From Phallusia mammillata (Eukaryota > Chordata > Ascidiacea > Phlebobranchia > Ascidiidae), in contig QLIY01000159.1 in assembly GCA_003260075.1 (NCBI GenBank), forward strand, positions 75,007 to 139,006: 64,000 bases of DNA, read 5' to 3'. Under the pieces are notes generated by a model that saw only the letters and a list, made by a program, of their open reading frames with translations, ran no database searches and had not been told where the DNA came from. A program made the position numbers and the translations under genes. Positions 10,538 to 22,304 of this stretch are shown here, piece by piece; positions within the stretch are counted from its first letter, which is position 1, and the number at the start of each line of letters is the position of its first letter.

Positions 10538-12872
10538 CTAGCTGACAAAATATGCAGTTAGTTTAGAAGTGTATTCAGAAAATTGGCTGCAATGTGATCT
10601 CGTACCATCATTTTGCGATGCAATTTTCTTGTCATGAGAGGGTCGCTTTGAACCACCAGGACTCGGCAAACTTGAAGGTAGTGTTGGTAAAATATTGCTT
10701 TGTTGAGTAGATACAATGAAGTTTTGTAAAAGTTTTTTTGCCGCGTTCTGTCTTTTCAACATCTTGTCCATTCTTCTTATAGTGCCCACGAATTCCTCGT
10801 AGTCAATTAAGCCCGACTCGTTCTTTTTCGCAAACCTATTTTAACGAAAAAAGTAACGCCCTAAATGACTACACCAGCAGTCCCCATCCTTTATCGACGA
10901 ATTCCTCCCTTAACAATTCAAACCATTTTCATGCTACATTGTACATGATAAACCACACAAAGATCATTTAAAATTGGGCCTTTTATCAACTTCACAGGCT
11001 ATAAGTTAACATCTCCTATAGGAGATACTTCGGTGATTTTCAAACTGAGAGTGGCGATGCCATGGTACGTATAGTTTAAATTTTCTAGGGCGTCGCACAA
11101 GTTTCGTAGCAAAACTCAGATGAGTTGCAAAAAAAAATTCAAAAAAAAAAGAGTTTCGTGTTTCATTTCGTGATCCAGACTACAGACACCCTTATCCGAC
11201 TACCACCATCTTGACATGTGCAATTGGAATTATCACTTAATAAGATTTAACAAGAAATATCAATAACATTTTTTGCTTGTGCGTTAAATTTGGTATTAAT
11301 CTATGCTGGTTCAAAGGTGTCGCATAGAAAAAAGTTTAAGAACGACCGTCCTACTTAATCATTTCATTAATTTCCTTTAGCGTCATTTCTTCACTGTGAG
11401 TCGTCAACATTCGGATGAGGTCGTCAGCCAGAATGAATCCGTCATCGTTGTGATCAAGGCATCTAAATGCCTCTCTGTCAAGTGTCACAAACATTTGTTG
11501 CACACATTGCACTTGCCTGTTTTGTAATAAAACTTTCAAAAAAACAAAAATTTATCAGTATGTTTCAAGTGGAGAAAAGATCCCTGATTCACATGGAATC
11601 CAAGGTTCAAAACAATAGGAAAACAGTTAAATTAGTCAAAAGATGAATGATAAAATGTGCAAACCACTGATGCATTTTTACTGTCCTAAGTATAGATTTC
11701 TGTAGCCTACTTATTATTAAGGTTACAGCTAGCATTCACAAACAGATCCATTTCAAACAGCTAGGTGTGGAAATGTGTGACGAGCAAAAAATACCGTAAC
11801 TCTCCGTATTCTCCCCTCTCTTCGGTAATGTGTTCGATGAGCATGCAAAACTCGCTAAAGTCAAAGGTTGAATCTCCATCAACGTCCATTAATTGTGTAA
11901 CTTCTTCTATTTCCTGAAGTGTAGGATTGTAGCCAAGAGCTCGCAAAGCCACATCCAAATCTCTGCCAAGAAAACAATCGATATCAATTCAGTCGAGCCG
12001 CAAATGCGGTGCACTCTTTTTTAACACCAATCCCTTGTTGATACAGAGTTACTTTTTGTTTGTTGATGTATAGCCTACATGGATTAACACAATTTTTACA
12101 TGAGGGATTTTTCATTTTTAGAATTTGACAAACCACAACTTCTTTATCCTTTAAAAGGTTTAATGTTTGAGAACAATTTTCTGCGTTGGCTTGATTAGCC
12201 AGTCATTGTGTAATTAAATAATTTCTAACAAGGATACTATAAATAATTCCCAACCCAATATCCATTGTTTTGGTATTGTCGATATCATAGAATTCAAAGA
12301 TTTGTCGAAATTCGTCAACATCTTCGCTTGAAAAACCCGAAATTCTTTTTGCGTCGTATTGTTCTTGTCGTTGTCTGACTCCATGATGAACTGATCTACC
12401 CGTCGGTCGCTTTGCACTCCCCAGTGGGGTCTTCGATCGATTGCCACGTCCAGAAACGTCTCTGCAAATAATATGGCACACCTAATTAGCACTATTCCAG
12501 AACCAATGTTAATGTTAAGAAAGCTTTTCCAGCATAATAGGCTACAAACTTTTTGCAAATTTTGACACAAAATATTGTAACACCGCGTGTACATTCGCAT
12601 ATTTGCAGAAAAAGTTTATTGCGCTACATTGGGAAAGAACAGGATACGGCCGTTTAAACAAATGTTAAGTGATTATATGTGTGATCAGATTTATCCTTCC
12701 ACAAAGTGCAACAACATTTAAACATCATGCTATTTTGTTTGTTTGACAATATTAGCTTATAAGCATTGGTTTTCCTTAAATTTCTGCTGGGTTCGGGAAA
12801 CAAGTTAATTTACTTTCGACATGAACTGATTATTTTCCTGTTTTTTGTAACATACCCTGTCATCCAGCCCAT
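10538..12872 (-). CDS. Calmodulin-like four-EF-hand protein
   Basis: Five minus-strand exons: 12872-12856, 12461-12255, 11962-11795, 11474-11355, 10835-10538. They join in frame to 269 aa. A basic N-terminal tail of about 55 residues precedes four EF-hands laid out as in calmodulin or troponin C. Loop 1 is DIDNTKTMDIGD and loop 2 DVDGDSTFDFSE. Loop 3 is DHNDDGFILADD. Loop 4 is KKNESGLIDYEE, where Lys replaces the first Asp, so it probably does not bind calcium. A C-terminal tail of about 75 residues rich in Ser, Lys and Gln follows. Loops 2 and 3 look most competent. The 17-nt first exon (ATGGGCTGGATGACAGG) was chosen because exon 2 lacks an in-frame ATG and the donor phase fits exactly; it is the least certain part. 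A Ca2+ sensor role is inferred, with no named orthologue. Confidence 0.82.
11011..11026. repeat. 16-bp perfect palindrome
   Basis: ATCTCCTATAGGAGAT, just left of the MITE at 11031. It may be part of an older element end or a protein-binding palindrome; nothing decides. Confidence 0.5.
11031..11348. mobile_element. hAT-like MITE touching an EF-hand splice donor
   Basis: Left end CGGTGATTTTCAAACTGAG. Right end, inverted, CGGTCGTTCTTAAACTTTTTT. These resemble the CAGTGGTTCTCAAACTTT ends of hAT elements. Flanking octamers AGATACTT and TCCTACTT match in 5 of 8 positions. It is 318 bp long. Its right end sits six bases into the intron that follows EF-hand exon 4 (numbered from the N-terminus), so the element makes up most of that intron. 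Confidence 0.55.
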
Positions 12873-13516
12873 AAAATCTATTAACTTGATATTCTGCCCA
12901 CGAGATCTGTGCGTCATAATGGTTCAATGTGCTACTACAGGAAAAACTGAATGCAAAACTTAAAGCAATACACAATATACAACACCTTCGCCAACTTTTC
13001 TTCGGGACTAACAAAACCAATACTAACATATTTACGGCACAGCCAACTAGTCGAACTGCTGCAGTAGCAGAGCTGCAACAATCACGCCGCTCTCTTGTGG
13101 CTAATCAAACTCATAGTTTGAAAATCTTATGATGGGAGAATTCGATCGGCTATACCAACGACTTCGATTTTTGACCACCATCACAGTCATAAAGTGGCCC
13201 AATAAATAGATTACTATTACTTTTGAAAATATTAATATTTCTGCTTACACTAGCATCGATTGACATTTACTAAGGTACGTCTTTCTATAATTGTTATGGA
13301 ACGTTAAGCTATCCCTCAAACGTCCGTCTGCAAAATAGATTTTTTTCCACCTATAGGTAATTTCCAAAAACAATCTTAATCTCGCAAGGATCTAACTTGG
13401 TTCCAACAATAGTGATTCGACCATCTTCATTATGACGTCACGCTAATACATTTGTATTTCTACCAAACTGTGGTGTTATTAACGTTACATTCTAATCTCA
13501 GTTCTGTGGGTTTTAG
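12873..13516. other. Region upstream of the EF-hand gene
   Basis: Should hold the EF-hand promoter. A plus-strand open frame 12929-13132 (67 codons) with an acceptor-like CTACTACAG at its head and an AATAAA at 13201 gives the look of a terminal exon, but I could not connect it to any other exon and do not recognise its product. Confidence 0.3.
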
Positions 13517-13618
13517 GATTGCTTTGGTCTTCGTTATCATCCTGACGTTTGTCTTGAGTGGACAAACGACAGTGCTCTAAAAAATATTGCAGCTGATACG
13601 ATTTTAGTATTTGCTCAG
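13517..13618 (+). other. Candidate orphan exon (34 codons)
   Basis: Flanked by TTTTAG acceptor and GTTAGA donor, exactly 102 nt, open in frame throughout in phase 0-0. It reads DCFGLRYHPDVCLEW then TNDSALKNIAADTILVFAQ. Composition and hydrophobic pattern look protein-like, unlike the surrounding AT-rich sequence. I found no partner exons and do not recognise the family. It could be an exon of an undetected gene, or a remnant. Confidence 0.3.
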
Positions 13619-16560
13619 GTTAGAACTGTTTGGTACTTTTTTATAATAGTCAAAATACACGGTTTACGCTTGCAAATCGTGTTCGTAAAAGATTCGGTTT
13701 CAGCCTAATCGCAACAATGGATTTAGATCGAATGCGAATCGTGGTAAAAATAGCTAATTAAATTCGGTAAACGGATTATTCGATACATCAATAGTTCTTA
13801 CACAAGACCACTGCAACAGGAAAACAGATTTTACACCCTCAGTTACTTTAAGTTTAACACCTTCCTTTTTATTAGCGCTAGAGAGCACTGAAGTATACTT
13901 CTCCTTGAAGGAAATGATTTTGAATTATTTTAATATTGTTAAATTAGCATGAACTTTATACAGTCATTTTTTCACCTTGCAATATAACAAAAAGATTTAT
14001 CTTCAATGTTATAAACATGTATACATAATTTTTGCTCTTTTTCTTGTCCGTTACACTGTTCCTTAATTAGTACTTACGTAGAATTTAAGTGAAGTTTTCC
14101 AGCAATTTTGGACATTTTTAAATGAAGAAAAATGCCTTTACAGCAGAATATGTTTTTTGTTACCAATACTAATTTGAATCGTGCTTCTAACAAAGGGAAG
14201 ACGTTTTTTCTTAACCTATATACTGTAGGCTTATCAAAACCCAAAATTGTCAGGAACCTTATTTTCAGAACTTATGCTCGCAGCGAAGTCAACCCTTCGA
14301 TTTGGGAAGCGTGTTACAGTCAAATAATTACGATGCGTTTACTGGCGTTTTACTAAACATATGATAACAATAAACAACCACTCACATCTGTAAACTGAAA
14401 ATTTCAGAACATTTTTGTCACGATCTTTGCTAAACTTTTAGAGCCCTTTTTCAAAGTTTTTAAATATACTTAATCTATTCTCATCACGTACTTGCACACA
14501 TTTGTTTAACTTTTGCGTACTGACCACCTAAATTGTTTGATTTTGCAAACTAACTAATAAATGTGGTTGTACTCATCTGAGCACCTAATTAAATGTGCAT
14601 GTCACTGTATTGATCATACTATTTAAATCGATGTTTCTTGATGTGTGAGTTGAGTATGAACAAAATCGTCTTTCGTCTTCAGCGCAAGATATTTTTGCTG
14701 TAACGATCAATAGCAAGACAAAAAAGCAAAAGTAACCATCTTTGCTAATACGAGTGAAATGTTACTTTAATTTGACTGCTTTGAAGTTGTTAACTGCTTT
14801 AGTCAAAGGCACCATTTTGCTTGTTTTGCTGAATCTGAATATCCCACGTCTTAAAAGCTAATTGCTTTCTCTAATTGCCAGTGACAGTCAATTTACCGAC
14901 CTCTCAAGTACTGCTTAAATGTATTTGTACATTATAATACTTTTTTACTACTGCACTTGAGGTATTAAACGTCTGTATTATGTGCTTTCCTGGACACCGA
15001 CAATTCCTCGTCTACATATGTCATGTACCAAAAAGTATAATAGCTGAAAATTCGTTCTCATTAAAAATTGATAAGAAGACGGTACCGAATTCATTGAATA
15101 AATTAATTATGCTTTATTTACAAAAGTATAGGGCATAACATTTCTGACAAGGAATACAAAAAGGTCGATCAAAGAACGCTATTTAGCAGCGAAAAGCAAC
15201 CCAAGGTTTCGTCGACCTTCCTCTGGGCTGAATAGATTATTTCTTACTGCAGGGAGTCGAACCGCTTGCCATGTGGGTTCAGGTTTGGTCCGGGTTCACT
15301 ATTTAGTATAGTTTCGGGTTCGGTTCAGGTTCAAAATTGGGAGAATTTGTTCCGATTTAGGCAAAATCGAAGCGGGTTTGCGGTTTTTAAACCAGTTTTT
15401 ATCCCATGTTGCGTATATAGTTGTGTAATTCTTCCAATTATCTACACGGCATTAGCAAAACGTAAAAGGGTTTAGTTTAGACTGTGCATTATGGGCACGG
15501 CAAGACATCTTACAACCTGTCAATTTTGACACGCCCTATATAGCTGTAGCTATCATCTCGTGTATTTTTTTAGTCCGCTGTTCTACTTTCCGAGGTGGCT
15601 ATATGCTGCATTTAAAAAAATACATTGTGCATTTTACCGGTTCGGTTTCGATTTAATTTCAACGCCAAAAATATAGGGTTCAACTCCGGTTTGGGTTTTT
15701 AAGAAAGTGTAATTTACGGTTCGTAAATTTGATTAACGTAACGGTCGTTTCATTTTCCTAAATAGGACTCGGGGTCCAATTTGAATACAAAGTCAAAGCT
15801 AAATAAAAAAATTAGCTAAACGGTAAAAAGGTATTGTTGAATTTTTCACTGCAACATTCAGGATTTCACCGTGATTCGCATGATTACGCGCATCATGATC
15901 TAATCGGAGTTTGTGACATTACAGAGACGTTTGAGACGTTATATATTGTGCGCAAAGAATTCTTTTTTTTTAGACGTTTGAGACGTTATATATTGTGCGC
16001 AAAGAAGCCTTTTCTGTTCCTTGTGATAAAATAAGTTACATTGAACTCAGATAAAAACGTTAGGATGCCTAAACAAATTTCAAGATTGTCGCCAAGATGG
16101 TCGATTTGACAAGTTGTATGAAATTTGTTCACAAGTTTGGTGGTTCTAATTTTGTGTCGGTCAAGTAGTATCTGCTGCATCCTAGTAGCGGAACCTGATT
16201 GGTTGAACCATAGACCACTGTGTTTAGTATGCTATGGTTGAACCAGAGACTACTATTTGGCTGAACTAATGCCTTAAATCAAAAATGTAGGCAAAAATGA
16301 TTCTACAAACTCATTGTGAGCATAAAACGCATTCATGCGTTGCCCGCCCACGAAACAAATGAACAAGACAGACCGTTGAGATAAGAAGATTGAAACAAGA
16401 AACGATAAATTTATTTGGAAGTTTTGTGTTTTATTTCATTGTAATGTTTTGTACCCTTTAACGACTTACACAAAACATTTACACAAACAAATCAAGTTTT
16501 CTGAGATCTTGCCGGGGAATTCCCAAATTAAAACTTTAAAACGCAGAAACACTGTGGATT
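13619..16560. other. Non-coding stretch with degenerate GGTTCGG-rich block and short duplications
   Basis: No gene was recognised. At 15265-15350 and again near 15640-15710 the sequence is a loose series of GGGTTCAGG / GGTTCGGTT units, suggesting decayed tandem repeats. A 35-bp direct duplication lies at 15925-16006. Confidence 0.4.
15925..16006. repeat. 35-bp direct duplication
   Basis: AGACGTTTGAGACGTTATAT through to GCGCAAAGAA occurs at 15925-15959 and again, without mismatch, at 15972-16006. The copies are separated by a short T-rich spacer. Confidence 0.85.
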
Positions 16561-16579
16561 TTACAATTCTACATTACGA

Positions 16580-16786
16580 GTGATTGAACTTGCAATGGAT
16601 TATTATTGGGAAGATTTTTGCTTCGTCGATATTTTGCAAACACTGAAAACATTAAGCAAAGAACTAAAAGAACCGGTAACTAAAGTGGATGAGGGAAAAG
16701 CGAAAATCACGGGAGCGGCGGCATTTCTTGTTTACTTTTCAGTTTTCAGACAGAAACAGTCGGTAATGTTACACAGAAATGCCTGA
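16580..16786 (+). other. Small open reading frame, weak coding candidate
   Basis: Open frame of 68 codons whose first true ATG gives MDYYWEDFCFVDILQTLKTL and continues as a helical, charged segment. A GTAACT and a downstream polypyrimidine-AG inside it could also be read as a 67-nt intron. An AATAAA lies at 17262-17267. It could be a small gene, but there is no family match and the length is near what chance allows. Confidence 0.2.
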
Positions 16787-17540
16787 GCGTGTTAGTGCTG
16801 GTTGTTGGCAGTGTTGATGATGCTGATTGCTAACATGAAGCTTTGCAGACTAAATGTTGCATTGTTGTATTCGGAGGTTGACATGCGGAAATGATGTTTC
16901 GGTGGTAACTCCAGTTAATGTGTTAGAAACAAAAGCTGAACGTAAAACTAAATTTGAGAGGAACATTAAAGAAAGAGGTTAACAGGAAAACAAAATATTG
17001 TGGTCAGTGGTAGAGGTTAGAGTTTTATATAAGCTATTGCTGCCAACTACATTTGCCAGAAGAGCTTTACAAACTTGTTAGAGTTTTATATTTTTACAAA
17101 ATATTTGTTTATGAGGCGTTTGCGCCAGCTGCCAACATAAAATGCAAAAGAAAAACTTTGCTCGCTTTAATTTGTGAAGTATTTAATGCAAGGCATATCA
17201 AAGTCAAACGATGTGTTTCAAGGGCTGTGTGTATACTATAGTGTAGTTACCTTAAACAAAAAATAAAGTGAAAATTTGGAGATGCATCAATTTGTTCCGA
17301 CAAAGTGTCTGAGTTTTCTTCATTTTATTTTTCCTCTTACTCAAGAACTTCACAACTATCATTTGACTGTATATAATTAAGTTGGCATGTTCAGGGTTTT
17401 ATTCACACATATAGTCAACCTTTGTTTGTGTTTATTTATTTTTTAATCTTCAAATCACAATACATTCAATTTAAAACTAGTGTAGAAAAGGCTGGTGTGG
17501 ATAGGGTTTTGATTAGATAACATTTTGAAAAAAAACTGAG

Positions 17541-17666
17541 ACAGCTGTTTGTGCAATGGTTTGGTTTTTAATTGATGCAGTATTACTTTTCCATTTATTT
17601 TTTTGCAGTTAAAATCATGTCCAAACTGTTACAAGCAGGCAACCAAACCATTGCACAAACAGCTGT
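17541..17666. repeat. 26-bp perfect inverted repeat (hairpin)
   Basis: ACAGCTGTTTGTGCAATGGT followed by TTGGTT at 17541-17566 is the exact reverse complement of 17641-17666. The arms are separated by 74 bp, and the copies diverge at once outside them. It may be the core of a small foldback element or a structured transcript. The CAGCTG at the arm base is an E-box. Confidence 0.85.
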
Positions 17667-18485
17667 GCTTTTTTCATATTAATGCAACATTTGAAACTTA
17701 ATGAGATAAATTGAGTAATGTTAATGTTTTTTGCCTGATATTTAAGTTAATTCAAGTCTTCAATGTAGGGATTTGTAACCTTGTGTATCACCAATACAGG
17801 GTAATAAAATGCGGTGTCAAATAAAAGGCCTATTTGTTACATAGTTTAGTATGTTAATTTTTTTGTTCTCATGAAAACAACAACGCCACTAAATGAAAAA
17901 AGTCATATTAACTTCAGGATTTTATTTTATTATTACTATTTTATGTACTTCATCAGTCGTTGTAGACATGAGGTAATAAAACATGCCCAAAAAACAACTG
18001 ATTTTGGGAATAACTGATTTAATGTCTGGTGGTCTTGTTATTCGTCTCTTGAATGGTAGTTTGCCTTCCATTCCATATTTTGCAACCTTTTCCAAGACTG
18101 TATTACTTGCATTTCTATGCTTTCAAAGCAACTCAATTTTCATCTTAAACATATTTAGGACTTGTAGTTGAATACACCTTACAGTGTCACACCATTTCAA
18201 AATAATGCATTGTTTATGTGAGACATTGTGTTGTACCCAAAAACCAGTGTTTTGCCTTTTTAAGCTTCAGCAATTATTTAAAAAACAAATACTGTATCTT
18301 TTTTTGTTGTTTAAGCTGGCTGTTTGTACAACTGTGTTGGGTGGATTACGAAATTGACAGATTGTATGCAAAAAGTTTTAAGATTGAAAACTTTTTTTTA
18401 GACAATTATTTGTTACTATTGTGTTTTTATATTCTGTGAAAATGGTACACTGAAAATCTGGACTAGTGTACATTTACATGCCAAA

Positions 18486-21400
18486 ATGCCTGAAACAAGA
18501 CGTTTTGCCCAAGGCCTCAAGCGCAAAGGCACTGCATCAAAAAGAAGAGAGAGTGCAAGCATAGCTGCAAGAGCTAGTAGTATCTACTCTACTGGATTTG
18601 AGATAGTAAGTACAATACCTAAAACTTTTAACCATAATTCGAAATAAAATGTTTGGAAACTAAAAAAGATGATAAAAATAAAAACTGTAATCTGTAAGGA
18701 AAAGCAAATTTTAATTACAAATGCACAAAATTAACAAAAGGTTTATTCCGAAACTTGTCAAAAAAGTGTGTATGTGAAATCTATGCATGTCATGCTGATT
18801 TTAACTATGTAGTACATCCCTCTCAATTTTACTATTATTTTTCCAGTTTCTAACTTGTGTGTAAAGGTTAGCATAGTGTATGTTTTGGTTTTATAGTTTT
18901 ACAGTAAAATTGTCCATTACACTTCACTTTTCTTGGTGCAGTTCATTCAGACAAAATCATGACTTTGTTTTTCTAATGCCTTGCACATATAACCGTGGGA
19001 AACCTTTGTTGGCAAAAATGACGTATTGCCATTCCCTAAAGATGAGTGGTTTTTCCCTATAAGGGCAGGTTCAGGGGTGATATCATGGCTATTGATCGCA
19101 CGTGGTAGCACTTATGTGGCGTTCTGAGCCATGGGGAAAGTTTTTACTTTTGATGAAATAAGTGCAGAGAAAATGCGGATCGAAAAATACCTGAGTTGTG
19201 ACTGGTTGGTTGGTTACAGAGCGTTGGAATAGCACAACCTTCCTCACCTGTGACGGCCCTGTGCTGAAACGCTTCGCTGCTCACCGGGCGCACTTATGAG
19301 TGGAAAATCGCACATTTTACCGTTAGAATTGTGCAATTTAGCCTCGGGCCAATTGAATGGACTTACTCAGGTTACGGTGCAACATGAAGACTGTTAGCAA
19401 AAACGTGCCTAAAATTGAACGTGAATACACATACGTATGATCTGTGACGCAGTTTGTCAGCTAAGTTCGTATTGATTTATTTAGGGAGCAACAAATGTTT
19501 CCCACTGCACGAAAAGAACCCTGATTGTTCTCATTTGTCGTGACATAGGGGTGTGACAACAGGAAAGTTACTTGCTTTACTGAGGATTTGCTTAAGTTTC
19601 TAACAGCTAAGTAAACTTATCAGGTTTAACCTAATAAATCTCGAACAGATGGAAACTTGTTAGGTTTGACAATGGTTTGTTTTTGTTAGTTTTGAGGGTT
19701 TTTTCATTGCCTTCGGAATGCATCAGAAGATAGAGCTTTAGGATAGTATAGCATTGTAAACATTTGAAACTGTTGGATATGTTTCTGAATGTGAAACTGT
19801 TAACCTACTCTAGTCCGAATTCGTATGTACGATTGTTGTCTACACCGCATGAAATCAGACAGCAATTTAGGCATAGCGATAATAATATGCTGAAAAGGCG
19901 ATTAAGGCAGCACAGCTATGTAGCGAAGTTTGTCGACTGCTCTTCATTAAAGCGTGACCGATTAAGCGATTATATGATCGTAGAATTGAGGCTTTAAAAC
20001 GTGAGCTGTTTGTGTTTGTTCAAGAAACTCCATTGAATGACGCGCCCTGTAGAGCTTTTACGCAACACTTCCGCTTGTGTGCATAATGTGCATTGCTCCC
20101 CTCCAGTATTACGTTGCATACACGTTTTGCTAAAGCAAACACATGTTGTTTTGGCGAGAATATGGAAATTTTTGTGACCTCCAATTTGTATTGCTGAGGA
20201 AAGAATTTTGTGTTAGGTTTGCCTGTGCAACCAGTTGTATTGATGCTTTTTATGAAACACTCTTTTCGTGCCCTTGCTTGTTCGAATAGGCACAAAATAC
20301 GTTTCTTACATTTCATCATTGATTAAGATCGTTTACTAAATATGCAAATTATATGTAAGGTATAAACATGATACAATGTGTCACAGTTATAAAGCGCAAC
20401 ACAAAACGTGGGCGAGTGTTTGACAACAATTCCATTTCCTTCTAAGATTTGGCATTACACCAAGACGTGGGTTTAGAATACGGCACTGAAGCCAGTTAAG
20501 CTTTTATAGCGTTTTTTTGCTCAGTCGATCTGCTTGTTATGGCTTCTTTGCCAAACATTCTTGTAACCAGTGAGGATTCCCGTAAGCAGGTGTGTAGTAC
20601 CTTTTGCAATAAACGTTTTACGCCAGTTTCCATACACTGATACAGCAGTTTGTATCGTGGGTAGTGTAATTAGTTATAAATTGCTTTATGTGGGCTGAGA
20701 TAGCTCCTGTTAAGGTGGTTACGTAGGCCTTCGTTGTTTAGTGACACTGAGAAACTTTCGACGTTTGGCAGATTGTACTTATTTCAGTATGTGACTTTTT
20801 GTCTTGTTTGTTGCGTTGTTTTGATGTAAATCGGTGATATTCAGATTTAATGCCATGACATTGCGGCCTATAAATTTGCTATTTTGTTTTCAGGATATAA
20901 AATCATCGGAACCAGTCGATTACGAGGCTTACGTGTTAAAAAGAGCATCCGAAATCCAACACGATTCTCAACGCAACCTCCTCACTTTTCCATCCGACGA
21001 CATTGCGGTATGTAAAGTGAAGTGGTGAACGTCAAGCAATCTAGCAGAAGACAATGTTTATCAGTTTGCTACACCATGTCTGATAAGACACCATTGCCCA
21101 AATACTTTCATGAGCTTTCTCATACCACTTGCGTTGGACTGTTCACTGAATGATTTGTATTAGAAATAGTAACGTTTTTTTCTTAATTTAAACACAATCG
21201 TGCTATTAGACTCAGTAAATTATGACGACAACCATGTACTTATTCGCATAAAAATCTCCAGGCCTTGTGCAAGATTGTGTGTAATTTGCGGTTTCTGAAA
21301 GAGCCTAAATAATACTTAGCAAAGTGTATTATTTGATCCTATTCAACCATTGGACACAAAATTTGCCGCTCGTTTTGGAACTGTGTCCATACTTCCGTTC

Positions 21401-22304
21401 CCTGTTTATTGCCAATTCTGCCGGAGTAATTTGCTACTGGGACATATTTGGAAAACATGTGTTTGTGAGGGAGTATGTGTGCCAAACTGCTGCCATTTCA
21501 CACGTTTGAACGACAACAGCCTGTCAAACAATGCTATTGATTTGTTGACCTTTTTGTTTTGTTTACACTAGGCCACCACACGGGCCCGTGAACGACGGAC
21601 GGTAGTGGACACTGTCCCTGTGGGTGCGTCCAAAGAAGCGTCAAGTCTCTTTGTGAAAGAGGTAAGACTTCTGTCACGAAGCACTTTATGCATGTAATCT
21701 GTTTAAAGTCCATATGCATAATTATTTGGTCGTTTTTTGCGATTGTGTGTGTCGGGCCAATGGCCTGTTCTTTTTAGTTTTTGAAAAATAATTACCTGTT
21801 AGGGTTTCTGACCTGTAATTAGATGTAACAATTATCTGTCAGGGTTTCTAAAATTTGTGAAATTATGTTGAATCGTTTGCAATTTTTTGATATTGAAAAA
21901 TTATATGATGTCACTATTGATAATACAATAATAACTCAGGTGTGACGTAAATCACTCTTTTTTGGAAACAAACTTTGTATTAACATGAATTTAGCTGAGG
22001 GACACGGATTTGTACACGATTTGTTCATGTGTGCGTTGTTTCAAAGTCTAGCAGACTTGCCCTCCCTTATCCATATTCACCAAAACGCCAAAAACAATTG
22101 ACTCGAAAGTAATAAATCTCAAACAAAACAAACAAAGGCGCGGTGTGTAATATGTCAACAAACCAAGTTATGTCAACATTGTAGTGCATCAAGACTTACA
22201 CACAAAACTGGAACTTGGTGGAAAATAAATATGAGGCTTATGCTGGCAGTTATCTCGACCTACCCTCCAACGACGACAATGGTCCACCAGTCTTACCCGA
22301 ACAG
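18486..22304 (+). other. DOCK9/10/11: DOCK exons 1-4: N-terminal region (residues 1-148)
   Basis: Exons 18486-18605, 20894-21007, 21572-21661, 22185-22304, all phase 0. Exon 1 starts at a true ATG and reads [20 protein letters not shown]. Exon 2 has [17 protein letters not shown] then [10 protein letters not shown], matching the human VEPLDYENVIVQRKTQIL / MLQFPTDDF segment. Exons 3-4 add [17 protein letters not shown] and [16 protein letters not shown]. These parts are a conserved feature of zizimins and are absent from other DOCK subfamilies. Confidence 0.92.
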
